Positions 18,501-27,600 of a DNA stretch of 64,000 bases are shown piece after piece. The stretch is from Lujinxingia vulgaris. GTDB lineage: Bacteria; Myxococcota_A; Bradymonadia; Bradymonadales; Bradymonadaceae. Location of the stretch: positions 124,001 through 188,000 of the forward strand of contig NZ_VOSL01000044.1 in NCBI RefSeq assembly GCF_007997005.1, given 5' to 3'. Within the stretch, counting starts at the first letter, position 1. Each line of letters starts with the position of its first letter. Both the position numbers and the translations under genes were made by a program. The notes below the pieces were generated by a model, which saw only the letters and a program-made list of their open reading frames with translations, did not search any database and was not told the origin of the DNA.

Positions 18501-21260
18501 CCCTTCTTCGCCCGACTGCGAGTCGACGATGATGAAGTAGCGGCCGTCCTGAGGCGCGGTCAGCTGAACGAACTCTTCGGCGGCCACGCCGGAGTCGCTG
18601 CCCGCGAGGCAACGCTCGGCGGCGCGGCTGCAGTCGGTGGTGATCCACAGCGAGGCGTCGAACTCGGTGTTGAGACGCGCGGTGATTACGTCGCCGGCGG
18701 AGGCGTCGACGAAGAAGGTCGCGTCACCCCCGGTGGCCCGGCGGCCGGTGCAGCCGGTGGGGTTGGCGCTGTCGTCCGGGTCGAGGTCGTTGGTGTAGTC
18801 CAGAATCTCGCCCTCAAAGCTGCCGCCCTCATTGAGAATATCGATGGCGTTGCGGCAAACCTGGTTGGTGCCCAGGTTGCAGGCGGGACCACGTTCTTCC
18901 GGATCGGTCTCGGTAGCTTCCTTGAGGACGGCGTCTGGATTGCACCCGAAGTTGCACTCGCGCACGGTTTCCAACTCAATTCCCGCAGCGTTGCAGCGCA
19001 CAAAGGCATCGCCGTCACAAGCGGTTTCTTCGGGCGTACACACAACCTCACCCGAGGTGATGTGAATCTCCGAGTCACCGGTCGGCGTCGTCGACGACGA
19101 CGCGACGACCAGCAGGTTCTGAATGCCGGTCGTCTCGTTGGTGTAGACGAGTTCTTGCTCAAATCGCCCGTCGAGAAGTTCCGTCGCGTCAACCTGAGCG
19201 GCGAGGCAGCTCAGGTCGGCGTCGGCGCAATCTTCGACGACGAGCAGGGCGGCGTGGTCGCTGTTGCTGATGAGGTTGGCCTGCAGGGCGTGGCCGGCGG
19301 GGAGGTTCACCGAGTAGACGACCTCGGGGCCAAAGGTGCGCGAGCTCTGCGCGACGCTGAGGCAGCTCTCGCCGGCTTCGACGTCGCCGCCGTCCAGGCT
19401 GACTTCGTCTTCGTAGTTGGCCCAGTCAATGATGCCGCTGAAGCCGGCGGAGGCGTCGATGGGGTTGAGGCAGGTGTCGCCGTCGGGGCGCTCGCACAGC
19501 CCGCTCTCGGCCACGCAGCCGTCGAGGCAGGTCTCTTCTTCAAAGCCGGTGCCCTGGGCGTTGCACACCCGGGAGGTGCCCTCGTCGAGGCAGACGGCCG
19601 CGCCCGGGGAGCAGATCAGCGGGTCGATGCTCAGGTCGATGTTGAAGCCGCCGCCGGTGTTGTTGGCCGGTCCCTTGACCACCGCGAAGTAGGTGCCCGG
19701 GGCGAGCGTCTGGCGGATGCGCTGGATGACACCGGCGCCGGGGGTGAACTGGCAGGCCTGCTCACTGAACGCGGACTCGCAGGTGGTGCGAAGCGAGAGG
19801 GTCAGCTCGACCATCGAGGAGGGGCGGAGGTTGAGCTCAACGCGGCTGCGCTCCTCGACCTCAAAAGTGAAGATACGCTCGCCAGCGGTGCTGCCGTCCT
19901 CGGCGCAGGTGGGCTGGATCTGGAAGCTGGTGCTGTCGGAGGTGTCGCCGCTGGCGGTGTCGCCGTCTTCGAGCAGGACGGCGGCCGCGCAGACGTTGGC
20001 GACGGCTTCGGGCACCACGTCGGCAAAAATCTCGTAGCGCACGCCCGGGTCGCGCACCTCACCGGCGTCACGAACTTCGATGCGGTGCACGCCCATCTGG
20101 GCGGCGTTGCGCAGGCGGGCGAAGGAGGCCACGCCCACCTCATTGGTGGTCTGGCGGCTGAGCTCGGCGCCGTCGACGCCGAAGATGGCGACTTCGAGCT
20201 GGCCCAGGCCGCGATCTTCGGAGGCGGTGCGCACGTCCACCACGAGCGTGCCGCGCACAAGGCCGCGCCCCAGGGTGTTGAAGGTGAAGACGTCGACATC
20301 GGCCGCGCAGATGCCCGCGGCGGTCACGCCCTCTTCGGCCTGAGCCAGGTCGGTGGCGCTCTCGGCGTCGTCGTTGGGTTCAAGGGCGTCGGGCACACAG
20401 GCCACCGGGTCGACGCAGATGCCGCCCTGGCAGGCGCGGTCGCCGGCGCAGTCAAAGGCGCTGGAGCAGCCGGCGGGGTTCTCTTCGCAGCTCACGCTCA
20501 GCGCGTCGGCGTCGTAATCGCAGATCTGGTTGCCTTCGCAGGGCGCGCAGGCGTCGGCCTCGGGCTGGCAGCTGCCCGCCACGCAGAAGGAGCCATCGGT
20601 GCAGTCGTCGGCTTCCGCGCAGACTTCCGGGTCGACGCATTGGCCGCTGGCGGGGTCACAGACGCCGCGGGCACATTCGTCGTTTTCGTCGCAGAGGTTG
20701 GCCTGGCAGGTGTTGTCTTCGGCGCAGAAGAACCCGTCGGCGCAGTTCTGATCGGAGCCCTCGCAGTTCTCGGCGTTGACGCAGGCGCGCTCTTCCACCG
20801 AGCAGACCCCGCGCCCTTCGTCACAGGCGAGCTCTTCGCAGAAGGCTTCTTCGGTGACGCAGAGGTTTTCGGCGCAGACAAAGCCGTCGAGGCAGTCTTC
20901 GTCCTGGGTGGAGATGGCGCAGGCCGGGGCGTTTTCGCAGCGGCCGGTGGCCTCGGAGCATTGTCCGCGATCGCAGGTCACGTCCTCGCAGCTGGCTTCC
21001 TGGCAGACGCCTTCGTCGCCACAGAAAAAGCCATCGACGCAGTCCTCGTCGATGGCACATTCGCCGGCGTTGACGCACTCACCGGCCTCGCAGACGCCAC
21101 GCTCACAGGTGACGTCTTCACAGAGGTTTGTCACCTGGGGGTCGTCGTCGGGGCCGCAGGCTGCGGCAAAAAGCGTGAAGCTGCTCAGCATCACGAGCGT
21201 GAACCACCGGCGCAGATTCTGCGCGTCCGGGGTCCAGTTCCGAAGGGGGGGCCGCTGCAT
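12558..21260 (-). CDS. Giant modular Cys-rich lipoprotein (2900 aa, 13 repeat modules)
   Basis: The start at 21260 has GAGGAG 6-7 nt upstream. The N-terminus has a basic region, a hydrophobic segment and a lipobox-like FAAAC near residue 35, so it is probably an outer-membrane or surface lipoprotein. Residues about 45-290 are EGF/Dickkopf-like Cys-rich repeats (CxxGVCEAGECV, CVDGFFC). Residues about 290-550 contain an EPNDDAESA block like the pre-peptidase C-terminal (PPC) domain. Thirteen modules of roughly 175-180 residues follow, each with an 8-Cys half (CTPGERRC..., CN..G, GC....C, GD.CFDAI) and a beta-sandwich half (YVL..C....SCLA, TVYVVVDR). No enzyme motif was seen. It could be a surface adhesin or binding scaffold; that is inference only. 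Confidence 0.88.
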   Translation of the reverse strand: MQRPPLRNWTPDAQNLRRWFTLVMLSSFTLFAAACGPDDDPQVTNLCEDVTCERGVCEAGECVNAGECAIDEDCVDGFFCGDEGVCQEASCEDVTCDRGQCSEATGRCENAPACAISTQDEDCLDGFVCAENLCVTEEAFCEELACDEGRGVCSVEERACVNAENCEGSDQNCADGFFCAEDNTCQANLCDENDECARGVCDPASGQCVDPEVCAEADDCTDGSFCVAGSCQPEADACAPCEGNQICDYDADALSVSCEENPAGCSSAFDCAGDRACQGGICVDPVACVPDALEPNDDAESATDLAQAEEGVTAAGICAADVDVFTFNTLGRGLVRGTLVVDVRTASEDRGLGQLEVAIFGVDGAELSRQTTNEVGVASFARLRNAAQMGVHRIEVRDAGEVRDPGVRYEIFADVVPEAVANVCAAAVLLEDGDTASGDTSDSTSFQIQPTCAEDGSTAGERIFTFEVEERSRVELNLRPSSMVELTLSLRTTCESAFSEQACQFTPGAGVIQRIRQTLAPGTYFAVVKGPANNTGGGFNIDLSIDPLICSPGAAVCLDEGTSRVCNAQGTGFEEETCLDGCVAESGLCERPDGDTCLNPIDASAGFSGIIDWANYEDEVSLDGGDVEAGESCLSVAQSSRTFGPEVVYSVNLPAGHALQANLISNSDHAALLVVEDCADADLSCLAAQVDATELLDGRFEQELVYTNETTGIQNLLVVASSSTTPTGDSEIHITSGEVVCTPEETACDGDAFVRCNAAGIELETVRECNFGCNPDAVLKEATETDPEERGPACNLGTNQVCRNAIDILNEGGSFEGEILDYTNDLDPDDSANPTGCTGRRATGGDATFFVDASAGDVITARLNTEFDASLWITTDCSRAAERCLAGSDSGVAAEEFVQLTAPQDGRYFIIVDSQSGEEGLFNLEATVALPTCTPGELLGCADADTLAYCGPEGAPANFACVGGCTGSTCNSPRGDACFDAIPAADGDVFAGSFNGRTNTLEIPGEVLGACDFSNADDTFYAGDPVLGPDAIYSVDLEAGQALEVAGVNNSFSGVYYILTECGAAESCVDNSVRGENPSLVHFAEQDETVYVVASRYNQRTSASEGYVLNFKVVDVTCTRGERRCMDSVTAEVCTAAGYWESYDCPTGCTDGVCSRAPANSCNTAQLVTETSTFTNSFAQLENATEERLRDAPEGCFDEVTSSLATSGPDAFYEVRLSAGDKLDVQSSGGSHYLYVQSTCGELNSCLASNAGAFTSLNQNLTYKAEQDETVFVVLDTSISSTSDFEVYFGITPTGTGCTTGDAYCMADGETLAVCDSNGDYNAYRCTDGCANDRCGTPDARICEDAVMLTAGQTYRGDFNGTASVPLDLAAQGQCDFTSLVGEAEDYGDWITRVHAVDVRQGELLTAKLRSRADDFFMYITGECGQGSAACEALSATGYSPEVSYLADQDETVYVVVSRADDASSGYYLLDVATQTPGCSPGTSQCLADGRTLGRCNDEGVFDIYPCEGTCSNGACDQPVGDACFDAIPLVTGQPTTGTFMGTNQIEPAEGEAGSCEFANTFAGPETIYSIFVPAGQALTVELDTPVFGAYVYILGECGEANSCIALARNDRESTTTFVADRDRTVYVVVDKTGAVIDEREFTLTADYQTPECTPGQQRCSGDGTSLQICNEFNFFETYACNSGSCSAGRCETPNGQSCQDALPLELDQITTLTQGSVNWLDSGDSDSGACSISGSNPVGEAYRYVDLEEGDVLDVVVDRATNFFMELMILEDCFDLNSCQVSDALSTSSGGEVRYVADRARRVYVVLDDDSEWGSQELYATVTPAECSEGERRCNTESGNIQVCNEFGIYEDDYQCDGACTEALTCETPKGDRCFDAIPLPGDGVAVSDNVSGLSNEIGFSSGAYGACTFDHSATSGYDRIYSVQASAGDVLRVNYSTTDTSSFFYVLSECGQIESCLANGHFRAGAKDVFIPITEDGTYYIVADRQSSSTSTNYNLEVEITQPDCIATGVTRCTPDGTGVEYCNEYGVLEVTDCNGQCVNDRCEAPTGQTCGDAITVVPGQVYTGDFNGQNNLGAYNTASTGVCEFSSTNETHGADTFYEVNLRAGDVMLVNFTSNASEGMAYLVEDCRDIGTCLAQGVSSGTSSTPRGFEYIAEEDKTVFIVVDRRATSLSSSTYELSVDLTALNSCTPGATSCSADGSSIEYCDDRGILRSYACATGCVAGQCSPPEGNLCFDAIPVTSGETVDHELAGATNSFEFGVNSGCYLSERFEPIGPDRVYSIELTAGDRLDVDFETSSSFNADNILMYVLDSCTGQVDATCRTAAFGNWDLSFVADQSQTYYVVVDELRSSPSTSVSRSLTFNVTPAQNGEVCLPGESRCEGGTVSICNAQGTGFDTQATCEFGCERDFCAGPAEPNDTCADALLISGPTVIYDDFSEFENDFGGFSNRCGSSSASGRDAVYRLEMDPGQIVRVRARSTRNTVEPQVSIVEDCENMEACLANDRNEPDARAEFFSATGGTYYAVVDGSSSLQEMYIVEFDFDVAECSPGEQVCLDATTLEFCTDTGVFDTVECPLGCSSDACNLPANNTCEGAIDAGEGLELTVDMDDFTRNYDSDLGSGVACTGRQGDGPDMVYYVDAQKNDVINATTGNSDFWRVLWITTDCSDPATMANECVAGTNARFSSDASLSYRVPTAGRYYIIVDSYDSVLDEVTGTLDIDISVDRAICQPTEGFCDEDGNLNFCAADGSGFITQTCASGCADGACTPPVGNVCPDAVPLTSGVAYVGDFANYTNHFDPGYEGCTGFDAPGADAVFSIALAAGETVTATVSNVADATNDMALYLISDCGDERASCQAGSDLPGEGAESVTFTATEAGTYYLVTDTWIEGVTGQFEITATVN

Positions 21261-21383
21261 GTTGACTCCTCACGTAAAGGGTGCGCCTGTGACCACAAAT
21301 CGCCGAGCAGGGGGAAGCCTGCTCGCCAGAGAACCTGTGAAACACTTAACTTTCGCTATGTTAGCGGGAATACGTCGCGTCGA

Positions 21384-21414
21384 ATACGATGAGGAAATTG
21401 AATATCCATGTCAA
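21384..21414 (-). promoter_or_regulatory. Candidate promoter for the giant lipoprotein gene
   Basis: On the minus strand TTGACA lies at 21414-21409, with a weak AT-containing -10 region 17-19 nt downstream (around 21391-21384). It sits in an unusually AT-rich stretch (21340-21450) about 130 nt upstream of the start codon. The rest of 21261-21630 holds only the terminator of the upstream paralogue. Confidence 0.3.
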
Positions 21415-21551
21415 GGGGATTGCAGTATTGACGTATTTTTACAGGAATAACGTAACGCGATCCCGCCGATCCCACCGTAGTACGCAGCGAAAGTGCGCTC
21501 GGGCGCGAGGTCGGGGAAGGGGGTGATGTGATGTTTTGTAAAGAAGCGCTG

Positions 21552-21586
21552 GAAAAAAATTGCGCCGGCGATCCCTCGCCGGCGCA
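21552..21586 (-). terminator. Rho-independent terminator after the upstream giant lipoprotein gene
   Basis: GCGCCGGCGA (21562-21571) pairs perfectly with TCGCCGGCGC (21576-21585) across a 4-nt loop. On the minus strand it is followed by a run of seven T (21559-21553). It lies 45 nt past the stop of the 21631 gene and separates the two giant genes into different transcripts. Confidence 0.9.
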
Positions 21587-21630
21587 TCGGAGCGCATAAA
21601 ACGCATCGCGTCCCAGGCGTCGTGAGAGCC

Positions 21631-24600
21631 TTAGAAGAAGGACACCTCCAGCTCAAAGCGTCCGGCGGTCTCGGCGTCGTAGCTGTCGACCACCAGGATA
21701 TACGTGCCGCTCTCCGGGGCGGTGAAGCTCAGCGTCTCATCGACCCCGCCAAAGGCATCCTGGCCGGCGAGGCAGCTTTCGGCGTCGCCGCATTGGTCGA
21801 GCACATAGAGGGCAAGGTCGGCCTGAGCGCCCTCGATGTTGCGGGCGACGGCGTCGACGCCCTCGCCGGCCTGAAGCGTCAGCTCGAAGAGGGCCTCCGG
21901 GCCCGGGGTGTCGAATCCGGTGCAGCTGGGGTAGGCCAGGTTGAGGGTGTTGGTGAGGGTGGCCAGATCGCCGGTGGTGGTGCCGGAGGAGGAGAGCGTG
22001 ATCCGATCATCGCAGATGTCGCCGCGCGGGGAGGTGCAGGCGCCCTCGACGCAGCCCCCCTCGCAGGCGTAGTCGACAAAGCCGCTGCGCTCGTCGTTGC
22101 AGACGCCCAGGGTCTGTGCGTCGACGCAGGCGGTCTCACCGGCCTGGCACTGAGGGCTCTCCACCCAGATGTCCACGCTGAACTCGCCAGTGGCAGCCGG
22201 AGCGCCGGCGTCGGCGTAGATGTAGTAGCGGCCAGCTTCGCGCGCCAGGAACTCGATGATCTGGACCTCTCCGGCGGCCGAGCCGCGCACGCCGGCAACA
22301 CACTCACCGCCGGCGTCGCCTTCGATCGCGCAGCCCTGGCTGATCCACAGCGAGCGGTCCGCCTGATCGGAGAGCATCGCCACGATGATGCGCTCATAGG
22401 CCTGAGCGTCGACCGAGAAGACCGCCTCCGGTCCGAGCTCTTCGCTGCCGGTGCAGCTCGAAGCGGCTTGCGGCGAGTAGAGGGGGGTGTAGGCACCCAG
22501 GTCCGCCACGAAGCCGATGCCCTCTGTGGCGTCGATGGCCTCGGCGCAGCTGTCGTTGGGAGGCGGCTGGCAGGCGCCCGACGCGCAGCCGAAGTAGCAG
22601 GATTGCTCCTCATAGCGCCCCAGACCATCGCAGACTTGGAGGGTGTCGCCGTCTTCGCAGACGTTCTGGCCGGGCACGCACTCGGCCTGACCGATCTCAA
22701 AATCCAGGGTGTAGAACACCGACGCATAGAAGGTCGTATCGACGCCCACGTAGACGGTGCGCGCGCTGTCGGCGGCGTACTCGACCACGTTCTGGGTGCC
22801 CATACCGCTGGCCGACTGGCAGGAGGCCTCGGCGTCGGCGCAGTCTTCAAAGAGGTAGAGCATCGCCGAGCCGCTGGTCACGTTCATCGACGCTCTCAAA
22901 ACCTCACCGGCCTCCAGGGGCACCGCGTAAAACGCGTCGTTGCCGTAGCTGTTGATGCCGGTGCAGCTCGACGAGGGCAGGGTGAGTGCGTCGCTAAAGC
23001 GGGTGAGCGTGTCGCTGACGCGCTGGGACTGATCGATGACCATCGCCACATCGCAGCTGTCATTGAGCTCCTCGATGGGCGGTGAGGCGCAGCGCCCGCG
23101 GTCGCAGCCGTACTCACAGGTCACCAGCGCGTCGATCTGGGTGCCGCGATCGTTGCAAAAGGCCAGGGTCTGGCCGTCCGGCTGGCAGTAGGGCTGGCCC
23201 GGCTGGCAGATGCCCCCGCCGCTGACAATGCTGGTGCGCAGCGTGAACGCGCCGCTCGACCAGGTGTAGGGCGTGTCGACGACCAGGTGGTAGGTGCCGC
23301 TCTCGGGGATGGTAAACGACTCGCGGGAGGTGCGGGTGCGACCGACCACACACGCCTCATCGACCGACTGCTGGCAGTCGCCGAGCAGATAGAGGCTCAG
23401 GTTGCTCACCGGGCTGACCACGCTGGCCTCCAGGATGTCGCCGGCGTTTAAGTCCAGCGCAAACACCGCATCTCGCCCCGCGCCGCCGGTGGCCTGCGCG
23501 TAGAGGCAGTCCGCGTCGCGCGGGTCGATCTGCGCGCTGAAGTCGATGAACTCCCCGGAGAACTCATCGCCCGGGTTGAGCGCGATGGCGTCGAGGCAGA
23601 TATCGCCCGAGGGGACCTCGCAAAAACCGCCCAGGCAAGGTCCCGTGCAGTCAAAGGACTCCCAGACACCGTACGCGTTGCAGACCTCCACCGAGCCCGC
23701 ATCGGCGCTGCACTGTCGCGCACCGTAGGTGCAGCCGGGGACCTCGGTGCTGATGGTCAGCTCGTAGGTCGCGCTGCTCGACCAGCTGCTGGTGGTGTCG
23801 ACCACGAGCACCGCCTCCATGGCTTCGGGAGCCACGAAGAAGAGCTCGTTGTCGCGGGGGTTGGGCTCGGCGAAGAGGCAGCTCTCGATCTGGCCGCAGC
23901 TCTCCAGCAGGTAGAGCAGGGCGGAGGCGTTGGTCGTGGTCATCTTCGCGCGCAACACCTCACCGGCCTGCAACGAGACGCGGTAGTAGGTGTCGCGACC
24001 GCGCGGGGGGCGGCTCTCGAAGTCGCAGAGGCCCACCTGACTCTCCGGGGTGCTGATGTCGACGGTGCCGGCCCAGCCGCCGCTGAAGGTGCCGCCGGCG
24101 GTGGCGTCGATCATATCGATGCAGCGGTCGCCGGTGGGATTGACGCACGCGCCATCCACACAGCCTCCGTCGCAGCCGATGTAATCGTAGACGCCCAGCG
24201 CGTTGCAGATGGCGAGGTTCTGGTCGTTGTCGGCGCAGGTGGTGGAGCCGGGCTGGCAGCTGCCCGGCGACTGCACGTCGACCGCCAGGGTGTAGTCGGC
24301 GGTGGTGCTGGCAAATCGGCTGTCGACGACCAGCGTGTAGGTGCCGCTCTCCGGGGCCTGGAAGTAGAGGGTGCCCGGCCCGGCGTCGGCCAGCTTGTTC
24401 AGGCAGGTTGAGGCGTCGTAGCAGTCGTCGAGCACATAGAGCAGCGCGCTGGTCAGGGTGGTGCTGAGCTCGGCGCGCAACACCTCGCCAGCGCTCAGCG
24501 AGACGGTGTAGACCCCCTCGGGGCCCGCGCCGGAGTTAAAGCCGAAGTCGCATTGGCCCACCTCTCCGGTGCCCGGCGTGATGGCGGATGTTCCGGCCAA

Positions 24601-27600
24601 GGAGGCGCTGACCACCTGGCCACTCGTCAGGGCGATGGCCTCCGCGCAGCTTGCGCCATCGGGGGCGGTGCAGCGCGCGTCGGCGCAGCCCCCCGAGCAG
24701 GGGTAGCTCTCCCAGAGGCCATTGGCCCCGCAGCGCTCCAGCGCGCTGGCGTCCGCCGAGCATTGCTCCTGACCCGGGGTGCATTGCGGGTCGAGCACCT
24801 CGACCTCAAGACCAAAGGTCAGCGTGGTGGAGGAGGTGGAGGTGCGGTCGACCACCAAAAAGTAGCGCCCGGCGTTGGGAGCCACAAACTCCAGGTCGGG
24901 GTTTGAGCCGCTCTCAAAGCGCAGGCACGCGTTGGCGCCGCGGTCGCAGCTCTCCAGGATCGCGAGGGTCTCGCCAAAGGCCGACGACGTAAGCGAAGCC
25001 CGAAGCACCTGGGAGGCCTCCAGATCGATGGCGTAGATCGTATCGACGCCGGAGGTCCCGCCGGTCCCGACGTCGCACTGGCCGGCCTGCTCTTCGGGCG
25101 GATCGATGTGGTTGGTGCCCGAGAAGTCGCCGCTGAGCGTGGTGTTGGCGCCGATCAGGATCGCGTCCTGGCAGATATCGCCACCGGGCACCGTGCAGGC
25201 GCCCTCGGAGCAGCCGCTCTCACAGGGGATGGCCCGCAGGCGCCGCTCCTGCGCGTCGCAGTAGGCGAGCACGTCGTCGCCTACGCACACCGGGGCGCCG
25301 ATGGCGCAGGGGCCGGTTTCCAAGGTGTAATAGAAGGTGAAGGGGGCGCTCCCACTCGGGAAGGTGGAGGTGCGGTCGAGCGCCATCACGATCGTCTCGT
25401 CCTGCTCCGCCGTCAGCCGCAGCTCGCCGCGGCGGCCGTTGGTCTGGCTGCGGGCGCGGCAGCCGGCCGGGCTGCGGCAGTCATCGAGCACGTAAAGGGT
25501 GGCGTCGGCTGCCGGGCTCTCGAAGTAAGCGGTCAGGGTCTGGCCGGCGCGTAAGCTTAACTCCCAGAAACGATCGGCCCCCGGGGTTGCCCGGCTGTAC
25601 CCACCTCCGATGCAGGCGGCGGGTGGATCGTTGCCGAGATCGAAGTCGCTCTCGCCAACAAGATCGCCGGTGGCGACCTCCCCGTCGGTCAGGGGCACCG
25701 GCTCCCAGCACGAGGTCCCGGTGGGGAAGGTGCAGGCGCTCTCCGCACATCCCACCCCGCAGCGGTACTCGTCGTAGGTGCCGTACGGGTTGCAGTAGGC
25801 CAGCGTCGCCCCATCCGGGCGGCAGGTCTGGGTGCCAGGCGTACACACCTGGGGCTCCACACTTACTGAGAGGTCAAAGTTCTGTGTCAGGGGGCTTGCC
25901 ACCGTGCGGTCGACCACCAGGTAGACGCGTTCGGCCTCCTCGGCGACGTGATACAAGAAGTCATCGGCTGCGGACGCCGCGCTCACGCAGCTCGAGGTGC
26001 CGGCGCAACCGTCGACCAGGTAGAGCAGGGCGGTGGTGGCGGTGGTGTCGAGTTCGGCCCGAAGCACGTCGCCGGCCTGCAGATCAACGGCGTAGAGCGT
26101 GTCGACGCCCACCGCCTCTCCGGCCACCTCGTCACAACCCTCGGTGGGGTTGAGGCTGTCGCTTCCCACCCAGGTGCCGGTGGCCGACTCGCCATCGCTG
26201 AGCACGATCGCGTCCTGGCAGATGTCCCCGCGGGGCTCAGCGCAGGCGCCATCCACACAGCCCCCCTCGCAGCGGTAGGGCTCATAGAAGTTGGACGGGT
26301 CGCAGACCCCCAGCGTGGCGTCGTCGATGCAGGCCACCGCGCCCATCGCGCAACCCGGCGTTTGCAAGGAGGTCGTCAGCTCAAACTCCGAGGAGCTCGG
26401 CGCGCCGATCACCCGGTCGACGACCACGAAGACGCGCTCATCGCTGCTGCCGGCCACATACGAGAGCGTGTGGTCGCGGCCCTGACCGCTGCCGTCCTGG
26501 CAGCTGGCGGCGACCTCGCAGTTGGTCATCAGGTAGGCCAGGGTAAACGCGTTCTCCGAGGCGATCTCGACGTCCAGACGCTGCCCGGCGGGCACGTCGA
26601 CCGCGAAGATCGTCTCGGGGCCGGCCCCCGACGCGTCGAGCTGGCAGCTGCCCACCGCGTCGGTGCCCAGATCCAGCGCGTTGATGCCGCGGAAGTCGCC
26701 CGTGACCTGCTCGCCAACGTCGATCACGCGGGCGTCGGCGCAGATATCGCCGGAAGGCTCAGCGCACGCGCCCTGGTCGCAGCCGCCCACGCAGGCGTAG
26801 GTCTGGGGCTGGCCAAACGCGTCGCAGAAGCCGAGCTCGGTGGGGCTGACGCAGCCCAAAAGCTCGCCAGGGGCGCAGCTCGGAGAGCGCACCGTTGCGC
26901 TCAAGGTGAACGCGCCGGCGGCCGCCCCTTGCTGCGCGCCAACACGCACGAAGTAGCGGCCGGAGCTCGGTGCGACAAAGCGCAGCTCCTGCTCCCCGGG
27001 TATCGCGTTGAGCTGGGAGGCGGCGCAGCTCCCGGCGAAATCATCGCAGCGCGTGGCCACCTCGATCGCCGCTTCAAACTGCGCGTCGAGGTGCAGGTCG
27101 AGCACCTGCTCGGACTGTAAATCGGCATAGAAGAGCGCGCCGGGGCCTTCGAGCCCGACGTCACAGCCCGGCGCGCCCACACTGGAGGCGTAGTCGTCGA
27201 TCAACGCCTCAAAGATCGAGCCGTCGCGAAGCGCCACGGCCCCCTTGCATACGTCGTTCTGCATCGGCGCGCAGCGGGTCAGCTCGTCGGGAAGGGTGGC
27301 TTCCTGGCAGCCGAAGGGGCAGCTGCGCTCGGTCAGATACGCCACGCCCGAGGGGCTGCAGACCTGCAGGCTGTCGCCGTCGCAGCGGGTCGCGCCCGGC
27401 TCGCAGATCACGTTGCCGGCGAGGATGCGCAGCGGGGCCTCTTCGGCGATCTGGGCCTCACCGCTGTCGGCGACCACAAAGACGGTGCGCTCCACCGCGG
27501 AGCGGTTGACGTAGACGACGCTCTGCTCAAAGCGCCCGTTGAGCTCGGCCTGGCGGCTATCCGCCCCGGCCAGGCAGCTTGCGGCGGGCTGCTGGCAGTT

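Noticed and set aside
19062-21392. Plus-strand 776-codon open frame
   Set aside because: Antisense shadow of the Cys-rich head of the same lipoprotein. It contains no signal, ribosome-binding site or recognisable motif.
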